DNA of 64,000 nucleotides, from assembly GCA_029224185.1 (NCBI GenBank), contig CM055193.1:11484859-11548858 (forward strand). Direction: 5' to 3'. Shown here piece after piece: positions 1 to 12,200 of the stretch; within the stretch, counting starts at the first letter, position 1; every line of letters starts with the position of its first letter. A program made the position numbers and the translations under genes. The notes beneath the pieces were generated by a model. That model saw nothing but the letters and a program-made list of their open reading frames with translations. It was not told the DNA's origin and searched no databases. This DNA comes from Karalla daura (Eukaryota; Chordata; Actinopteri; Chaetodontiformes; Leiognathidae).

Positions 1-651
1 CGAACTACAGTAAAGCCTCAAACAAAAAAGCCAGACAGCAGGAGGCCTGTGACAGCGAAGCGTGTTTTACAGCCAAACAAAGCAAACACGAGGCAAGTTA
101 AAAAAGATGCAATAACTAAATTCCAACTGGATCCACCGTCCCATAAAACGCACCCAGCAAAATCTGCCAAGCCTGTACCAAAAAAGGATCCCCCCAAAAA
201 TAATGGACGCAAAAATTCGATCAGATCAGACGCACCGATTCCAAAGAAGATTGCGGAGGGTGGACGGTCTTCGGAGAGTCGTTCAAAGAAGTCGTCAAAG
301 CCACACAAGGGCAACTCTAAACAAAACGAGAAAAAGGTGGACCACAACTCTCCGAAAGTAAAGACGTCTACAAAGAGAACAGCCACGACCCCAAAACCCA
401 CCAAGTCTACCACTGTAAAGAGAACTACTACAACAGTACCTACGCCCCCTAAAACCAAGGCCACCACTGCTAAAAAAGTCACCAAAAAACCCCAGCAGAA
501 AAAGAGGGCAAATAGTAGTTCAAGTGTTGTGGACCTGCTGCAGCTTTTAAGTGGAGGTCAGAGGTCAAAGCCGAAAAAGAACCAGGAAGGTTCTCTACAT
601 GTTGTCTTGGGAAGGCTGGCCATTCCTATCAAAATTATTCCAGATGAGTAG
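1..651 (+). CDS. Lys/Thr/Pro-rich protein, C-terminal exon (5' partial)
   Basis: Frame 1 is open from the first base to a TAG at 649-651, giving at least 216 residues; the start lies outside the window. I do not recognise the family. The chain is very basic and low in hydrophobics, with many Lys-Pro, Lys-Thr and Thr-Thr clusters. It has no cysteines and no membrane segment. The last ~45 residues change character: a serine run, a short amphipathic VVDLLQLLSGGQ, then a compact hydrophobic end (GSLHVVLGRLAIPIKIIP). It could be the mucin-like tail of a secreted protein, or an alternative last exon of the gene running in from the left. Codon use looks like real coding sequence and a plausible 3' UTR follows. 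It sits on the same strand as perlecan, just upstream of a mid-perlecan exon, so it may be nested in a perlecan intron. Confidence 0.6.
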   Translation, partial: RTTVKPQTKKPDSRRPVTAKRVLQPNKANTRQVKKDAITKFQLDPPSHKTHPAKSAKPVPKKDPPKNNGRKNSIRSDAPIPKKIAEGGRSSESRSKKSSKPHKGNSKQNEKKVDHNSPKVKTSTKRTATTPKPTKSTTVKRTTTTVPTPPKTKATTAKKVTKKPQQKKRANSSSSVVDLLQLLSGGQRSKPKKNQEGSLHVVLGRLAIPIKIIPDE

Positions 652-1760
652 GGGATAATCCATTCTTTTATATTAATTTTTGTACATTGTTTATACGTTT
701 TGGCTCTGATTTTTATATTTATATGTATTACTGAACACATAACTATGTAACTCAATGAAGGGACTGATTTTATGACAATATGTTATTTTAGAGGGTCTTT
801 CGATATGCCATCCTGATACATTGGTTGGATTTTGATATTGATGTTTTTTGTTAGGTTTATTTTATGATGAACATAAATATTGCACATAATCCTGCTATGA
901 AGACCTAGCTTAGCATTAGTACCTCTATGTGTACACGTATGTCCATAGTGTTATGGCCGGACTACCTCATGTTATAGGATCAACCCCAACCATTTAAGTC
1001 TCATCTATATCCTGAATTCCCACGTTTGACTGTGTTGCATATTGGAAACAAACCTTATTTAGTTATGTACTGTTTGCATTGTGAGCAATGAAATTTGGTA
1101 GAGACATTTGTGGCCCTAGATTAACTGCCATGAGTAGCTCAAAATAATAATTTGTTTCTAGTTTTTGGTTTATGACCAAATATTTGACAATCCTGTCAGT
1201 TCCAGCATTTGTTTTACGTGCGAACTAGTGTAATATTAGTATGCACTTAATTAATGTGATAAACATCAACAATTTATACAAGCAAAACATCAGTATTACC
1301 ATGTAGCATCACATAGCTGCAAGCATAGCCATAGAGCGTGTGCTGTGTGATGATGGAGCATGATGTAAATGCAACATAATGAGTTGCTGGTAGCTGTCGA
1401 CAAAAGGTTATGAGTTTGCCCAGAGCAATGAGACTTAATCCTCCAGAGACCAATAATGCCCATTACGAGATTTAATCAAATCCAGACTTTTGGTTCTGAA
1501 ATCAAGCGTTGACAGTTTTCAACAGAAGTTCATTATTCAGTCAAAACTCTTTATATCATTTAGCCTGAGCTACTAGAAAGCTCAGGCTAAATGCAATCTG
1601 TTTTCCCTGGGTCCATGAATATCCAAAGTCACTTTCATTGTTGTTTGGCCAAAAGTGGATCCTCCTCACTCAATATTTCCACTAGCTTGACGGTTATTTA
1701 TCACTTGCCAACTGTTGTTAGCATTCAGAACTATAAAAAATAAACAGACTCTTTGTTTTG
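652..1760 (+). other. Probable 3' UTR of the Lys-rich gene
   Basis: AT-rich non-coding sequence follows the stop at 651. An AATAAA signal at 1739-1744 is the first good polyadenylation signal on this strand. A perfect hairpin lies near the end (1559-1591). From about 1760 to 2803 I see no gene, only intron-like sequence. Confidence 0.45.
1559..1591. repeat. Perfect 13-bp inverted repeat (hairpin)
   Basis: TTTAGCCTGAGCT is followed by a 7-base spacer (1572-1578) and its exact reverse complement. It could form a stable stem-loop in the transcript of the upstream gene. Its function is unknown. Confidence 0.8.
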
Positions 1761-2803
1761 AGATGGTTTCTGTATCATTTAGGAGGAAAATACTGAACAT
1801 TGTTTATTGTTAAAATTGTTAAGTTACATTTTAATGGCCACATTTTTGTTATGCTGTTGTTGTTTATCGTGAGCTGTGTCATTCCTTCACATTCTTGAGC
1901 TGTAGCATTTTCACATGGCCCTATCTGTTTTCATGTATCTTCTATTTCCCAAACAACACTGGCACAAAGGACTGAGTTAACCATGGTTTAGAAACTACTG
2001 TCCGTCTCAGGAGTTAGTTTGAATAGGGTTTCCCAAAGCAAGTTCATTGCATGGATGTCCTCATGTTGGCTGTTGACCTGCGGACCTGCCAGAGGACAGG
2101 TGAGGTAAGACTAACAGCAGCTGCCTTTAGCTCTGGTGGCAGTGGCATTGTTTGCTTGGGTTGAAGGCGTATTGCTTTGCTTTCCTTATATATATATATA
2201 AACATTTAAAAAAAGAATCTTCCTTCTTTGCCTCTTCCCCTACAGCTCATTATATCAGCTGTGCTCTCCTTTGCTTTTCTTCCTTGCATCTGTTCTGTGT
2301 TTGCAAAAGCTTCTGATTTTGTGGTGATTTTCCGATTCTCAGTTCATGTTGATGTGTTCCTTTGCAAAAGCGTCCCTCAGTTTCAGTCGCATTACACTCA
2401 TATCAGAGATGGAATCAACATCTGAGACATGTTGAGTTTTTAAGCTGTGGCTTCGCTTCATCCATCTCCAAGTGGAGGCAGTATTTCATGATCTTCTTTT
2501 CTCTGGGACATCTATAGACAGCTCTGGGACTTGACTGCAGAAGCTGGGTGGAAAGTGTAAGGTCATGTGGATGGACAACTAGTATTTAGAGTCTGTGTGT
2601 GTGTCTTGTTTGAATGACTCAGTCCTTTGTTCGTGGGGTGACGTCTGCCTTGGGTCAGGAACATTCCCAAAAGGACACAATTCATCAGATGTATCACCTC
2701 TTGCAGACTTCCCAGCTTCCTGGCTCATTGTACTCTGGGTTGAATCTTGCATCCTCCCTGACTGGAAATATTTGTGTAAACGCGCTGTCTACTTTTGTTT
2801 CAG

Positions 2804-3289
2804 ATGTGCTGCAGGATACACTGGCAACCCACTACTTGGACAGAGATGCAGTGTTGGGGGCAATGAAGTTAATGGTACATACTGTTCATTCAGGAAGATT
2901 ACCAAAATTGTTCCAAGCTGCAGAAATCCCCTTTGTGTCATAAATATGGCTGTAACACTGTTGGTACATGTGTGACTGTCTTTTCCAACACCCCATCACA
3001 GGTAACTGCTATAACTGCGATCAAAGCGGAAGCGATGGCTGCTATGGTGGTGTGTGCAACTGCAAGGTGATCAGAAGAAGACACACATTTTTTCGACTAC
3101 AATGGACTAATTGTTCCTCATCTAACTTTCTTTTGGACTGTTTTGCAGACAAACGTTGAAGGCCCGTCTTGTGCCACCTGCAAGGTGGGAACTTTCCATC
3201 TCAGCCGGGAAAACAAAGATGGTTGTCTGTCTTGCTTCTGTATGGGCGTCACTCAGCAGTGCTCCAGCTCTACCTACTACAGAGACCTG
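2804..3289 (+). CDS. hspg2: hspg2 domain III: LE repeat exons before the last L4 module
   Basis: Three exons: 2804-2874 (phase 1 out), 3002-3066 and 3149-3289 (phase 0 out). They encode a laminin-type EGF (LE) stretch: the end of one repeat (CAAGYTGNPLLGQRC), a short cysteine-rich segment (NCYNCDQSGSDGCYGGVCNC), and the half repeat before L4 (GCLSCFCMGVTQQCSSS). Human perlecan has GCLPCFCMGITQQCASS at the same place, so this is the lead-in to the third L4 module. The phase-0 end at 3289 can splice to 4007, 6120, 6520 or 7254 without a frameshift. Confidence 0.93.
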
Positions 3290-6200
3290 GTGAGGCTGTC
3301 TTCAGGTGGTATATGACACAACACCTCAAAAACAACTTTCATAGAGAGAAAGGGGCCATTTCAAACCCCAGAGTAAACAAACCAAATGTATGTTTAAGTC
3401 AGATAATGCAGCTATGCAGTAGCAATGATAGTATCAGCAAGAGAGAGAAAAGATGTGTGTGGTCTGAACTCGGGGAAGTCTAAATTCACATTCATTCGTC
3501 ACTGGAGCCTGGAGTGATATTAAGCCAGATTGCATCTCTCAGTGGTGTTGCCCATAGATGGACAGATTTCAACTTTTTCCTGCAAAGTGAGTTTCTGCAA
3601 GAATAACTCTTCACATCAAGTTGACATCTGTAGGGTCAGCAAGCCTCAGGAAACAAATAATGGGCAGAATTACTGTTGCATGGTGTTGTATAGGTAAAGT
3701 GTCATTTTTTTTTAGACTTCAGTTCACCTCTTAAAAAGCAACAGTAGCGTCCCCATGCTAGTTCTTTTCTTTTCACCAAGTTCCAATGTTGCATGAGATT
3801 GGAAGCTTCTGATCTTGTGTCTGCCGCAGAGACACTCCGCAGCAACACAAAGAAGTTGAAAATACACACAGTGTTAGAGAACAGTTCGTTTTCAAGGTTT
3901 ATCTTTGTTTTTTTTTCAGTTTTTTTTTAATCATGCTGTCATCTTTGCTCATTAGCTCACATCATCCACTGGAGCCTGATTGCATTTTGACCCCTTGCTC
4001 TCGCAGGTGTCCTCAGTCTTTTCTCCAGGGAACTTCCAGGGATTCGCTCTGGTGAACCGTCAACGCACCAACCGCATTTCCACCGGTTTCACTGTGGAGG
4101 TTTCCACCGAAGGCACTCAGCTGTCCTACAGCAACTTTGATTCCCTGGGTCAGGAGCCCTATTACTGGCAGCTTCCAGGGGTCTACCAGGGAGACAGGGT
4201 CAGTACCAAAGAGCACACGCAGCAGCTACACCAGTCAGAGTAGCAGGGCTGACCTGCAAAACAAATAAGGGGAAGCGTAGCACATAACTGGAACTTGTAG
4301 ACCACCTTCGCTCTGTTGCCATCTCATTTTGCTGCTTTGCCTTACTTCAAACCTCTACCAGTCTTTCTTCCTTCTGCTTTCTTTGCATCAGCCTTTTGCT
4401 TTGCCTCCATTGCTATATCTTCTTCAAGGTTTGTGTTTAAGGGGTTAAGATTACAGATTTAAAGGTGCAGTCAGCGATTCTAATCCAGTGCACTTGTAAT
4501 CAGATTCAGCAAATGTCTCCTCATGGTCCAGTAGCTGTCCATCAAATACAAATTCCATATCCTCCGCTCTACAAAGTGGTATGGACCACAAGCCTTTTAC
4601 AGCCAGTGAACAACAGGAGAACAAGTTCCCTTCCAACCGTAAACCTATTTCTTTTATTTTAGGGGCCAGGGCTTCTCTTACATAACACAGCTTTCCACTT
4701 TCTTTGTGTTTGTCCCTCTAATCTCTATAGAAAGATTCTGTCTTTGCTCGCACGAAAAGAGCAGAGCAGGTACAGTGATGCCCGGCCTGTGGTTGTCATG
4801 CTGTGTGACTGCAGTGTGGAGCACAGTGTTGTGAGGCATGAGAGATATAACTGTTGATGTGGCTTTGTGTGACAGTGTATTTTCATGTGGTGCCAAGTAA
4901 TATGCTACGGACTCATAATGTTTGATATTTTATATTATACAGTTTTTTTTCTATTCGGAGCATGGTACTTTATGGCAGTGCGTGCTGTTTACAGCTCTTG
5001 GTGGTCACTCAGCCTCTCTGTAAGCCTGACCACTTACATCGCAGTGTATACTGCACGCAGAAAATTACCTTCTGCTCCAAATCACACGAGCCATGTAAAT
5101 GGGCTGATCATTAATGGTCCATTTAAGAGCTTCATACATTTTAACTTTGCTCGAATAACGCAGCCATAACACTCCCAAATACCATCAGCTCAGTGATAAG
5201 GAAAGTGATCAAAGAGCTTGCTTTATCCACATCAATAGAGTGACTCGCACTTGCCAGAGGAGCAGCTAAGGAGGGATGCTTCCATTTGGAACCTAATGGC
5301 CTCTGAACATAAAGGCGGCCACAGATCCAAGAGAGCTAGACAGGTATTTTCTGTGAGCACCACCGTAGATTGTTGAGGTGACGATGACACTCACCCATCT
5401 AATGAGAGTGTTTGATGCACAGTGTTTCTGTCATTTACCAGCTAACACACTGAGAATTTCTGGGCATCTATGGAGATGAATCCCTGTTGTTTCATAGATG
5501 TAGCAGCATGGACAATCACCTCGGATTGATGCAGGTCAACTGAGCGGGAGCATGTCGCCAGACTATGCGTTTGCATGTGTGTGAATCACAGAGAAGTGCA
5601 AGTTTTGATAGAAAAGTTTGCGTTTTTATAGTGCAAGGTGTTGTTGGTTGTGTGATCAGACTGAGACCAGTTCACCACATTTAACATTAGAGACTGAAAA
5701 GCATGACTCAGAATTAGGGCTGCAACAAACTAAATTATTTTCTTAGTCAATTAATCTGCTGTTTACTTTCTCGATAAATCAATTAGCTGTTGGTTCATAA
5801 AATGATGCAAAAACTGTGGTTTCACAGAGATCACAATAAGGTCTTTAAATGCCTTTATTTTGTCCTCACCTCAATGACAATCAATCTTCTGTCACAGACA
5901 GATGAAAGAAACTGCCTAAATTGCCTATTCAAGTATTGAAATAGTTGTTGATTACTTTGTTAATGGATTTATCACTTAGTTGTTGCAGCTCTTCTCCGCA
6001 TGTTTACCCCCCCAGTGATGCACATTAAAGTGCATCGATGATATAAACCCGGCCCGTGTTTTTTTTTTTTTTTTTACTGTTCCCATGGTTACGTATCTCC
6101 CCTATCTCCGGTACCTCAGGGTGACGTCAAACAGCTGGATGAGGAAGTCTGGGCCCTCTTCTCTAACTTCTCTAACGGACGAGCTCGTCCGCCTTTCTTT

Positions 6201-9200
6201 CCCTCTTCCTCAAAATCCTCAAGCTCTTTCTCTTCCTCCTCCTCTTCTTCCTCGTCCTCTTCTTCTTCCTCTCGGTTCCCAACTTCTTCTTCTTCCTCAT
6301 CCCGCTGGTCTTTGCGTAACCTGAGCCCTCCTTCACCTCCGTCTGCCATCTCCTCTTTGGTTAGACCAACCAGACCCCAACCCTATTCCCCGGGCCACAA
6401 CCCTCGTCTACAGGTACACCCAGTCTACAGGGACCATAAGAACTTTTCAAGCCTTTTATTTCTTTCTCCCCGTCGTGTTGGTGACTTATTTCTCTTTGGG
6501 GTCCGACCTTGATCAACAGAGCAAGAACAGAGTGATCGAGACCTCTTTTCGAGCCGCTGGAGACAGCAGCAAGGTAGACAATGGCATGACCTCATGTCTG
6601 GGTTTTTTGGCACAAACTCACAGTTGGTATCTGTGATAGTAAAGCTTTAAAAGTTAATTAACAACCAGCTGCCCTCGGTTTGTTCAGTCCAGCTCAGAAA
6701 TTCCTAACAGCACCTGACAGGGTGAAAATATTAACTGGTTAAGTAATACAAATTGTATGTGAAATGTGTAAGCACATTTCACACAGTTACAGTGCTGGAC
6801 TGGGTGGTATTTTCCATTGTTAAGCATATAGCTCCCACTCGTTGCTGTCACTGTAATTGTCCACTTGAGAGAAACTGGGTTTTACAATAGTCTGTCATTA
6901 TACTGTTGTCTGGTTTGAAACAGCTTCTTACTGAGGCGGTTCTTAAACTGTCATTTTAGCACTTTTGACAGTGGAAGTTGTTGTTGTAGTTGTCAGACGA
7001 GGCACGTTGCGCCTTCTCGGCTGTTATCAAACTGTCAGCGGAGCCTTTAAGAGCACTCCCACGACAGAACACGTAGTTAGAAGAGTTTAACTGTATGTCA
7101 GACATTTGCTCGCAGATTCTTGCAGGGCTTTACCCTCTGGCATGTTCGTCTTGCTTGTTACTCCTCTGTCTGCTTTTGATTTAGCCTCGCTGCTTCTCTC
7201 TGCATCTGGGGCGTGTTTTCTTATGCTCCTGTCCTTCCTCCTCTGCCTCTCAGTATGCTCTGGTCTACAAAGGTTTCAGCTCGCACCAAGATGATCTGCT
7301 CTACTGGCAGCTCCCAGCGCAGTTCACAGGGGATAAGGTAACTGTGAAAACTTTTGGGATCGACGTTCCCCTCCTGACCTCTGGCCAGTCCATGTGAGGT
7401 CAAGGAGAGTACAGCACCTTTCGTTTCCTCCAGCCTCCCCCACTGCCTGTCACTGCCCCTCACCACTCACACTCCCTTCTATCCCGTCCCTCATATGTAC
7501 ACACTCACTCCCTGTTCCCTTTGAAGTTTGTCCCAGGCCTCCCTCCCACGTGTCCTTCTGACTTTTTGTTCCACATCCCTACTAAGACAGGCTTGTGTTT
7601 GTGTTTTTGTTCATAATCCACACATATAATCCATCTGTGCCCTACAATCACAAGGAGAAGCTTTTATTTTAAAGATTTTAAAATACCAGTGCCCAAATCT
7701 TATGTTTGTCCTCATTGTCATTACTCTCAGGAGAACAATAAAAAGAGAAATTGAAGCTGAATTTTTGTTGTTAAACCTCTAAAAGCCTTTGCATCTACTG
7801 TTTCCGCAGTGCAGCTGGATACCATTTTACATTCAAACCATGCTGCTTTCTAGATCATTGCTCATTAAGCTCATTACTTTGAAGCTCCGCACCCCCGGTT
7901 CGTAATGCGGGCTTCCTCTTAAATATTTTGACCTTTAACTCTCACAAGCTCAGTGACATCACAGCAACATCATCTGCCATGTTGTTTCCAGACACCAGAG
8001 ACACCCCCCCCCCTTCTAGAGACACATCACACGACTGTTTCGACCCAGCAGAGCCACTTCCCCTCACAAGAAATTAGCTCCATCACAGTGTTCTAGTTCA
8101 TGTGGTTGTAAGCCTCCTTACGAACCGTGTTACAGGTGGGTTCCTACGGTGGAAAGCTTAAGTACACCATCAACTGTGTGGCCGGGCCAAGAGGAACGTA
8201 TCTCTCCGATGGCGACGTGCAGATCATTGTGAGTTTGCCTTCGTGCTGATGCAGGTTTTTTTCACCCTCTGTTAATCGCGACTGCGGCGCCTGCTCACCC
8301 GTCATGCTCTCTGCAGGGTAACGACATCACGCTGGTGAGTCACCAACCGGTGAACAGGCGGACGGACTCCAGGTTTACAGAGCAATTTGACATTATCTTC
8401 AATGAGGCGAGTGACACCGTTGTCTTTCAGCATTTAAATGTTGAATTTAATGAGACTCATCTCAACACGTGAACCATCATTTTGTTTAACAGAAATACTG
8501 GCATCGGCCCGATGGCATGCCCGCCACCCGGGAGCACTTGATGATGGTGCTGGCCGATCTGGACGACATCCTGATTCGGGCGTCCTACTTCACTGAGATT
8601 CAGTCCTCCAGCATCTTTGACATCAGCATGGAGGTGGCCGTGCCTAACTACAGCGGCCTGGCGCAGGCTCTGGAAGTAGAGCAGTGTCGCTGCCCGCCTG
8701 GATACCAGGGACTCTCCTGCCAGGTATTAACGACTATTTTGTAATTTTTTAGATGGGGGGGTCACTAATAGGCAATAGAGTTCTATTCAGTGTAATGGAC
8801 TTTTTGTTAAGCCAGCAACTCTTTTCTTGCCTTTGTGGGAACCTACGTCATACACATGCAGCACCATGTTCACTCTGACTCGTACATTATGGACAGAAAT
8901 TTTCCAAAATGTTGAAAAGTGAAAGCGAGGTCAAACATAAAACTGGATTTGAGGAATGTTTCTCACTGTAATCGAAAATGAGACTGCACGAAATGCCGGA
9001 TCTAAAAGCCAAAGTTGATCAAATTCCAAACATCAAATTTTATCAGTCCACAAGGATTTGAACTCACTCATTTACTGTCAACAAGCTGCTCTGAAAGTGC
9101 TCATTATTTCTGATTTCCAGGTGAATGTGCAAAAGTTAAAGCTGTTCTATTGCTAAGGTCTTGAAGGGAAGTAGGAAAACTCAAACTGCACTTTAATTAT

Positions 9201-12200
9201 TTCATTTCATTTAAATATGTATATATACACATATATATAGTAGATGGGAAATCTTGAATTTAAACACACACACACACACACATACATACATACATATGTA
9301 TGCGCGCATGGATATCTATATATATATATATGCACACATATTCTCTGGCTGTACCTCTTTAAATACCCCTGTTCTAGATGGTTGACTCCTTAGGGAGCTA
9401 TGGAGGCTAATGAGACTGCATTAAAATGCTAATTGCTCTCTCATTATCTAAATCTTAATGTCACCTTAAGGACTGTGCGCCTGGATATACCCGCACTGGA
9501 GGAGGTCTGTACCTGGGCCACTGCGAGCTATGCGAATGCAACGGTCACTCCGACTCCTGCCACCCAGAAACTGGCATCTGCACGGTACTCCGAGCACTTT
9601 GAACTAGCAACACCAGTCTTGTTGTGGTTACGTTACAGCACGCTAGCGACACGGCCAGCTCTCTGAACAAGATCTCTTTCTCCCCCCGCCAGAGCTGCCT
9701 GCACAACACTCAGGGCGAGCTGTGTGAGCAGTGCGCTCCTGGCTTCTTCGGTGACCCCACTGTTGGCACTCCGGAGGACTGCCAGCCCTGCGCCTGCCCT
9801 CACACTGACCCAGACAACCAGTGAGTCCTGGCACAAATATCTAGATCTCGCATTCCACCTCCATTTATAGCTCAAGACTCAACTCCGCGCCTGGATCACC
9901 TGTTCTTGTTTACAGAAAATTCAGCACTCTTGATTCATCTCTGCCGTTAACTAGTTCATGCCAACTATGGAAATATGATTGTGAAGGTGCTTCATGCTTC
10001 AGAAAATTGATGGTGGAGACATGGAAATTCACATAAAAGTGGCCCTAGCAGAGATTATTTTACAGGTGAATGTGACATAGTATTGTATTGGTTCGCTAAT
10101 GAACCTTGTTTCCGGCTCTTCTCTGTTTGTTTGACTCTCCTGACAGGTTCTCGCCCACCTGCGAGAGCCTGGGAAATGGAGGCTACCAGTGCACCGCCTG
10201 TCAGCCCGGCTACACTGGCCAGTACTGTGAGCGGTAAGATAGCCCAAGGCGTTCTCTCAGAGCTGTTCATTATGATAAATCGCACCAGTCAACAGATGCC
10301 ACAGTCTGACTCTTGGGAAAAACACGCTGCCATGACTATTTGAGTCAACGGTCTCCTCCCTGTAACTACAGGGTGAAAATAGCAAGGTTTTTTTTTTCTT
10401 TCGACGTTTGCTTTTTATTGAGTTTTCATTCACGATGCTCGAACCAAAGAAAACACATCCCAACAAAAAAAAGGGCAGAAAAGCAAGAACACACTGAACA
10501 ACATTAGCACAAACAACCTGGGTAGGATCTCTGTTTTTCCAACATAGCGTTTTAAAATCGATATCCATGAGCACCAAAATCTTGTTTCTTGAAAATATGT
10601 TGTGCATTCCCATATTTGCATGCTCTGATTGGCTGAAAGAAATACAATCAAACCAGAGCATTTTTTTATCTACTTGAGAGATAGGCGAGGGTACGGAAGA
10701 ACACAAGAACCTCAATCCAGAGTGTGTCATCGACTGTCACTGAGTCCTGTTTCCTTGTCTGTTCTAAACTTCATCAGTTGTGCTCCTGGATATGTTGGTA
10801 ACCCTCAGCTGAGAGAGAAGTGTCGTCCATATGATGGTAAGCTTTGCTTTTAGAAACACATGCTGATAGAAATAAGCTGTGGTGCTGTACGTGCATGTGA
10901 TGCGTGCATGTGTGTTTACTGCGTCAAAATGCTGCTAAAAAGAGAATATTTCAGAAGGAACAAGGAGAAGTGTTTTTGCTTTTAAATGAGAATTCACAGT
11001 CTATTAGAGATAATATTCACTTATTTTCTGTTATTGAAGTTTGCCCCTGAAGTATAACACTGAATGACAGTCAGTTCTGCAAAGTAAAAGCAGGCTTAGT
11101 ACAGCTACACTCAGTACAAAGAGAATTATTTAGGGCAAAAAAGACACTCCTGACATCTCAGCTCCTGCAATGCAATCGAGTTAAACAAAGATTAAAAGCA
11201 GTAAATCCATTTATGTAGCTTTGTGACCTTTTTGCTCTTTGAGACAAAAATATGGTTCCCAATTTGGTACATGAACTCTGTCGAGTCACTCAGATTCTTT
11301 TTTTTCTCTCTTTTTTTTTTTGTATCGCTGACGAGTTTGTCATGACCTCTGCACTTTGTAGCTGCAGCCTCCCTGGTGGTGAAGGTTTATCCTGAGAGGG
11401 TCCTGGCCTCCCAGGGTGGCCCTGTCACACTCCGGTGTCAGGTGTCCGGCAATCCCCCACACTTCTTCTTCTGGTCCAGAGAGGACGGACGACCCATCTC
11501 TGGCAGCGCTGAACGACGCAAACAAGGTATGGCACGCACATCATTGAACATACATTATTTATTGGACTGCTTGAAATGCTTTTTTTTTCACGATTTTCTG
11601 CGTGCAGGAGCGGAGCTGTACATCCCCAGCGTCCAGCAGAGCGATGCCGGCGTGTACGTGTGCACCTGCAGAGACCAGCGCAGCAGCAACAGGAGCCGCG
11701 CAGAGATCGTCGTCACAAGTGCGTTATGGCCTCGCTGCAGATCTCTGCAGCAGGCCTCTCTCGCAGATTGCTGGAGGTCTCCCGCATGGGGTTTGCCTTT
11801 TGTGGCGATTATGTAACACGTCATTGTTCGAAGTAGCGCATTCTTGGTGTTTGGAGTTTCAAAAGAGGTGGGATAAGATTTACGCAGCAAAGCAAGCGAA
11901 AAGCATTAAACCAATTAATCAGTCCCGCTCTCAGGCTGTGTTAAGGTTATTATAGCTTTACTGGGAATTTGAAATGATTTCTTCTGGACTGTAGAAATTG
12001 CTTACAACGAATGTTAAGCAGACCCGGGTCTGATTAGGAGCTTTAGTTAAAACGTTTAACAGGAGCTCTCTCATAATCCACATCTACCCTCAATAAAGAA
12101 GAAACGTTTTACTGGTGTCATGCCAACACAGAACTGGCTCCCGTCAAAGTTCCTATCATTTAATGTCAGTGTAATCCCATTGTCTCTGTATTTTATCAGA

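Noticed and set aside
2595..2975. 126- and 109-codon ORFs overlapping the first perlecan exon
   Set aside because: They extend from intron across the acceptor at 2803; only 2804-2874 matches the LE repeat.
6116..6349. Glu-rich minus-strand ORF
   Set aside because: Reverse complement of the serine-coding C/T tract; the plus strand carries the splice sites and L4 context.
10257..10730. 157-codon minus-strand ORF
   Set aside because: Lies in a perlecan intron, low-complexity, no splice or family support.
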